From NCBI GenBank assembly GCA_040182905.1, contig JARQWU010000081.1, positions 1 through 36,685 of the forward strand: DNA of 36,685 nucleotides, in the 5' to 3' direction. The stretch comes from Barthelona sp. PAP020. Lineage: Eukaryota; Metamonada: BaSk clade. Below, one piece after another: positions 35,101 through 36,685 of the stretch; the first letter of the stretch is position 1, and each line of letters starts with the position of its first letter. Under the pieces are notes generated by a model. It was not told the DNA's origin. It saw only the letters and a program-made list of their open reading frames with translations, and ran no database searches. Made by a program: the position numbers and the translations under genes.

Positions 35101-35743
35101 TGATGAATTAAGAAATGTTTTGGAAATAATTAGAAAAAAATATGCAAAATCTCAAAAAGAATCTCAATTACGAGCTCTCAATGCTAGTAAGATGAAATTG
35201 AAGCTGGATCGTTTGAAATCTAAAATCTATGAAATTATACAGGCTGAGACTGACCCAGTAATTTTAGCGGATAAATTATTCAACGTTGTTTCAACAAATG
35301 ATGATGAAAAGGATCAATTGGGTTTCAATAGTGATGAAAGTGGTGAAAATATTCCTCATTTAAACTCACATGAATTAGAAAAAAAAATGGAAGATGAACA
35401 CATGAATCAGGCCCAATACTTACAAAAACAGATTCAAATTGCAACAAAAGATTTTGAAGATACCGAAAAGAAAGTTAGATCTGAATATTTGTCAATCATC
35501 TCAGATAATATGTCACTAATAGCAGAAATAAACAAATTGAGAAAGGATTTAGTTCAACCAATAAACAATTGTGAAATAGAGAAACAGAGACATGCAAAAG
35601 TTTTTGAAACCCTGGCTTTGCAAGAAGCTGAAATGGAGAAATTGCAAAATAGATATAATGAATTGGAAAAAATGGCGGAATTATCCAATATTAGACCTGG
35701 TAGACCTATGTCAAGATCTCAATTGCCTTCATTAGATCAATGA
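32189..35743 (+). CDS. CFAP57: Cilia- and flagella-associated protein 57 (WDR65)
   Basis: CFAP57 is an axonemal protein that helps assemble inner dynein arms and the dynein regulatory region. This 1184-aa protein has a WD40 half (residues 1 to about 640, two propellers). Blade endings such as AHASLVRGISWYDDDLTLTSV and LDGGIYTWNL are seen, and the first repeat starts RQLLGLSFIPNGSIEI. A long coiled coil follows from about 645 to 1165. The segment FKYVFDHKIKKLKSEIDPKIHQIDIMNQEIENIDTEL aligns well with the human coiled coil (FKFVLDYKIKELKKQIEP..), which is the strongest evidence. Length is close to the human protein (1250 aa). The ATG at 32189 is preceded by CCATTTTT. It demonstrates that the source organism is flagellated. 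Confidence 0.9.
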   Translation: MTIRQLLGLSFIPNGSIEIVSNNSILYTAGLSIIQLNLKTLEQKIINLEGDVDEILSIAISSNGRYFVVAERCNSSQMTKISLYYLQNCRKLRSYSLEHIGKSDIVSISFASNDMLILVLVASPKNSVYLFNREKKDIIAELSSFCDENQSLTGIYVAPSSEMLFNVIGASGFLCTCRFNGETNTLNLVSRDVTNSTDIQAGLYLTDKLVINATNKQLIFSQNSKIMRTIPYNHDSNVFRILKINKGFVVAYEEGIFDIFFVKKNASFDDANMYGKVASSTISVENGSHIVSASASPFAPLIYLVTNTKELLYFNYAETSKDSVDIKLLLHRFPKDRVKDSAICSRKCIIALVTASTKDTSVSSLFIYNYVSGNLVYFEEFPEDIFSCSLHPSGDYLCIGFGDKLRIFSILYENIKEFFAFPIKKARCISFSSGGQLIAVGHSNNISIISFTSGAFLTTIKAHASLVRGISWYDDDLTLTSVGLDGGIYTWNLQTCQRVSENVAQNCKYHCIAKPFNHQKNIYTTGTDCIVKTLNGSSIIGFADISDSSHSVVSLAVDKNETILFAGLDNGDIYGFELPLPSKGNAKPIIIERYFNSPVVFLSIIADGSALISVSEDGLIGLTDEIINNKKFKQTVDSLPSYVLLTRGQIEELDNDSQELRRTLDNNQTHYNHSLVTLKKQYETEIIEIETIKENELDTLRTRIKQLQEKRSKMIRENSEKMTKLETENQQEIDSLCTSYNTQLAEYVTRFEQLSAEFEKKKQLEDVKKQNIEVNNTQALDETRNQHKLQIHEDTLQLNNYKQENILAEQAYEIAMLQMREDFNVERTNVDESERKKLEESSSILGQLRAENSMQEKNNITKEKSHQESVAEKKNLEETNRSLRNKQETLEKKKLLFKQTIEKLDGGIGMRENKISELKKQNRTLEKFKYVFDHKIKKLKSEIDPKIHQIDIMNQEIENIDTELEDFHKKNDELRNVLEIIRKKYAKSQKESQLRALNASKMKLKLDRLKSKIYEIIQAETDPVILADKLFNVVSTNDDEKDQLGFNSDESGENIPHLNSHELEKKMEDEHMNQAQYLQKQIQIATKDFEDTEKKVRSEYLSIISDNMSLIAEINKLRKDLVQPINNCEIEKQRHAKVFETLALQEAEMEKLQNRYNELEKMAELSNIRPGRPMSRSQLPSLDQ

Positions 35744-36016
35744 AATATAAATTTATTGTATATTTATTAACTCTTTATTTTTGTGTTAATTGAGGGACAA
35801 ACTTCCTTCAAAATTCTATTTGATTGAAAGGAACAGAAGGAAAAATCTTTTTTCAATGTTTCAAATATATTTCAACTTTTTTTTTTTTTTTTTCAAACCT
35901 GTGGTTCATTTAATCCATAAAAAATAATATGCATTAATTTGAAATAATTTGTTCAGATATATGTTTAAAAAATTCAAAGATCTGACTTTGAGAAAAGAAT
36001 CTTTAAACATTTTTTT
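35744..36016. other. Intergenic region with a T tract
   Basis: These 273 bases between CFAP57 and the DEAD-box gene include an uninterrupted T run of about 15 to 17 bases near 35878-35894. They hold the promoter of the helicase gene. No initiator match or RNA is seen. Confidence 0.4.
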
Positions 36017-36685
36017 ATGAATAATAATTCAAATGATGAAAAGTCTAGATTCCAATTAAACACATCTAGATCCGGTGCATATATACCCCCTCACAGAAGA
36101 TCAAAAACACCTGCTATTAGAGTAGATTCTCCTCGCTCCACTTTGGAAATAAGAGTATCGCCTCCTCAATCTCCAACATTATTTAAACATGATAATTCCA
36201 ATTCTTTTACGGCGAAAATGGGAAAATTTGATGTTCCAACTCCATTGAATGTTTCTGGAACTCCACCTCCCGAAAGTGACCTTTTACCAACCCCCACGAG
36301 TTCAAATTCACCAAATTCTACATCTTTTTCTTCTCGTTTTGATACTTTAGGTGCCATTGCAGTTAATAGTATCAGAGCTAAAAGTGTACCACCCAGTGGA
36401 TACACTGAAAACGAATTATTTCCTACTAAACCACCTAAAAGTGGATCAAATATTCGAGCTTATGAAAACATTCCAGTTGAAGTTTCCGGTGAAGAGCCCA
36501 TTCCAGAACATATTGAATCATTCAATGATTTTGAATTTCACCCTTGCTTAATGGTCAATATTCGTCGTGCTTTCTTTACAGTTCCTTCATTAATTCAAAA
36601 ATATTCGTTACCAATTGTTTGGCATGGTCGTGATGTAATGACTGCTGCTCCTACTGGTTCTGGAAAAACGGCTGCATTTTTATTT
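36017..36685 (+). CDS. DEAD-box RNA helicase, DDX3/Ded1 subfamily (N-terminal part, cut by window end)
   Basis: DDX3/Ded1 helicases unwind mRNA leaders during translation initiation and take part in RNA granules. Only the first 223 residues are in the window, with no stop before its edge. The N-terminal extension has RSGAYIPPHRR (about 18-28), like the YVPPHLR eIF4E-binding motif of DDX3. A long Ser/Pro-rich disordered region follows (SPPQSPT, VSGTPPPESD, LPTPTSSNSP). The core starts at about 150 with YENIPVEVSGEEPIPEHIESF, the DDX3-specific Q-motif lead. The usual PTPVQ is replaced by VPSLIQK, keeping the Q-motif Gln. Motif I then reads APTGSGKTAAFLF. Start: the ATG at 36017 is the first in frame after the T-rich leader. 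The rest of the helicase core lies beyond 36685. Confidence 0.9.
   Translation, partial: MNNNSNDEKSRFQLNTSRSGAYIPPHRRSKTPAIRVDSPRSTLEIRVSPPQSPTLFKHDNSNSFTAKMGKFDVPTPLNVSGTPPPESDLLPTPTSSNSPNSTSFSSRFDTLGAIAVNSIRAKSVPPSGYTENELFPTKPPKSGSNIRAYENIPVEVSGEEPIPEHIESFNDFEFHPCLMVNIRRAFFTVPSLIQKYSLPIVWHGRDVMTAAPTGSGKTAAFLF

Noticed and set aside
1-36685. CRISPR arrays, insertion sequences, rRNA or classical tRNA genes
   Set aside because: No regularly spaced repeats, transposase-like frames, terminal inverted repeats or rRNA/tRNA hallmarks were found by reading both strands.

Overview
The window reads as AT-rich, gene-dense nuclear DNA from a flagellated protist, most likely a parabasalid (trichomonad; the base composition would suit a Tritrichomonas-like genome). 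The evidence is indirect. All recognisable eukaryotic genes are single uninterrupted reading frames. Several start codons have a TCAYW-like sequence 8 to 25 bases upstream, resembling the trichomonad initiator (Inr). In at least seven genes the stop codon is immediately part of a TAAA, the trichomonad-type polyadenylation signal. Flagellar or axonemal proteins (CFAP57, an EFHB/CFAP21-like protein) and a gamma-tubulin complex subunit show that the cell has microtubule-based flagella. The genus assignment is inference.

Layout. 1-7 kb: the tail of an unknown gene, an unrecognised 273-aa protein, GCP4 divergent from a protein with an Mcm10-type C-terminal zinc ribbon, and a large secretory-pathway receptor-like protein with a PAS domain and a degenerate histidine-kinase-like ATPase domain. 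7-13 kb: an EFHB-like protein, then a membrane cluster in which two divergent paralogous single-anchor proteins (8312-9436 and 11826-13046) flank an MFS transporter and a small secreted protein. 13-20 kb: a stretch with coding-like but broken remnants, a 980-aa unrecognised helical protein, an AAAP amino-acid transporter divergent from a seven-helix membrane protein, and a gap holding a strongly foldable RNA-like element. 20-25 kb: a coiled-coil protein, RNase H2 subunit A and the XPD/ERCC2 helicase of TFIIH. 25-32 kb: a 1313-aa protein with two apparently inactive small-GTPase-like segments, sharing an 83-bp divergent promoter with a snapin-like BLOC-1/BORC protein, then a nicalin-like M28 pseudopeptidase. 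32-36.7 kb: CFAP57 and the start of a DDX3/Ded1 DEAD-box helicase cut by the window edge.

There is no operon logic. The genes belong to housekeeping nucleic-acid metabolism (XPD, RNase H2A, Mcm10-like, DDX3), microtubule and flagellar assembly (GCP4, CFAP57, EFHB-like) and membranes or endolysosomal traffic. A recurring theme is enzyme folds that seem to have lost catalytic residues: the kinase-like receptor, the double GTPase-like protein and the M28-like protein. For many genes the start given here is the first in-frame ATG, because longer open frames began at TTG or GTG or at an ATG inside poly-T leader sequence.
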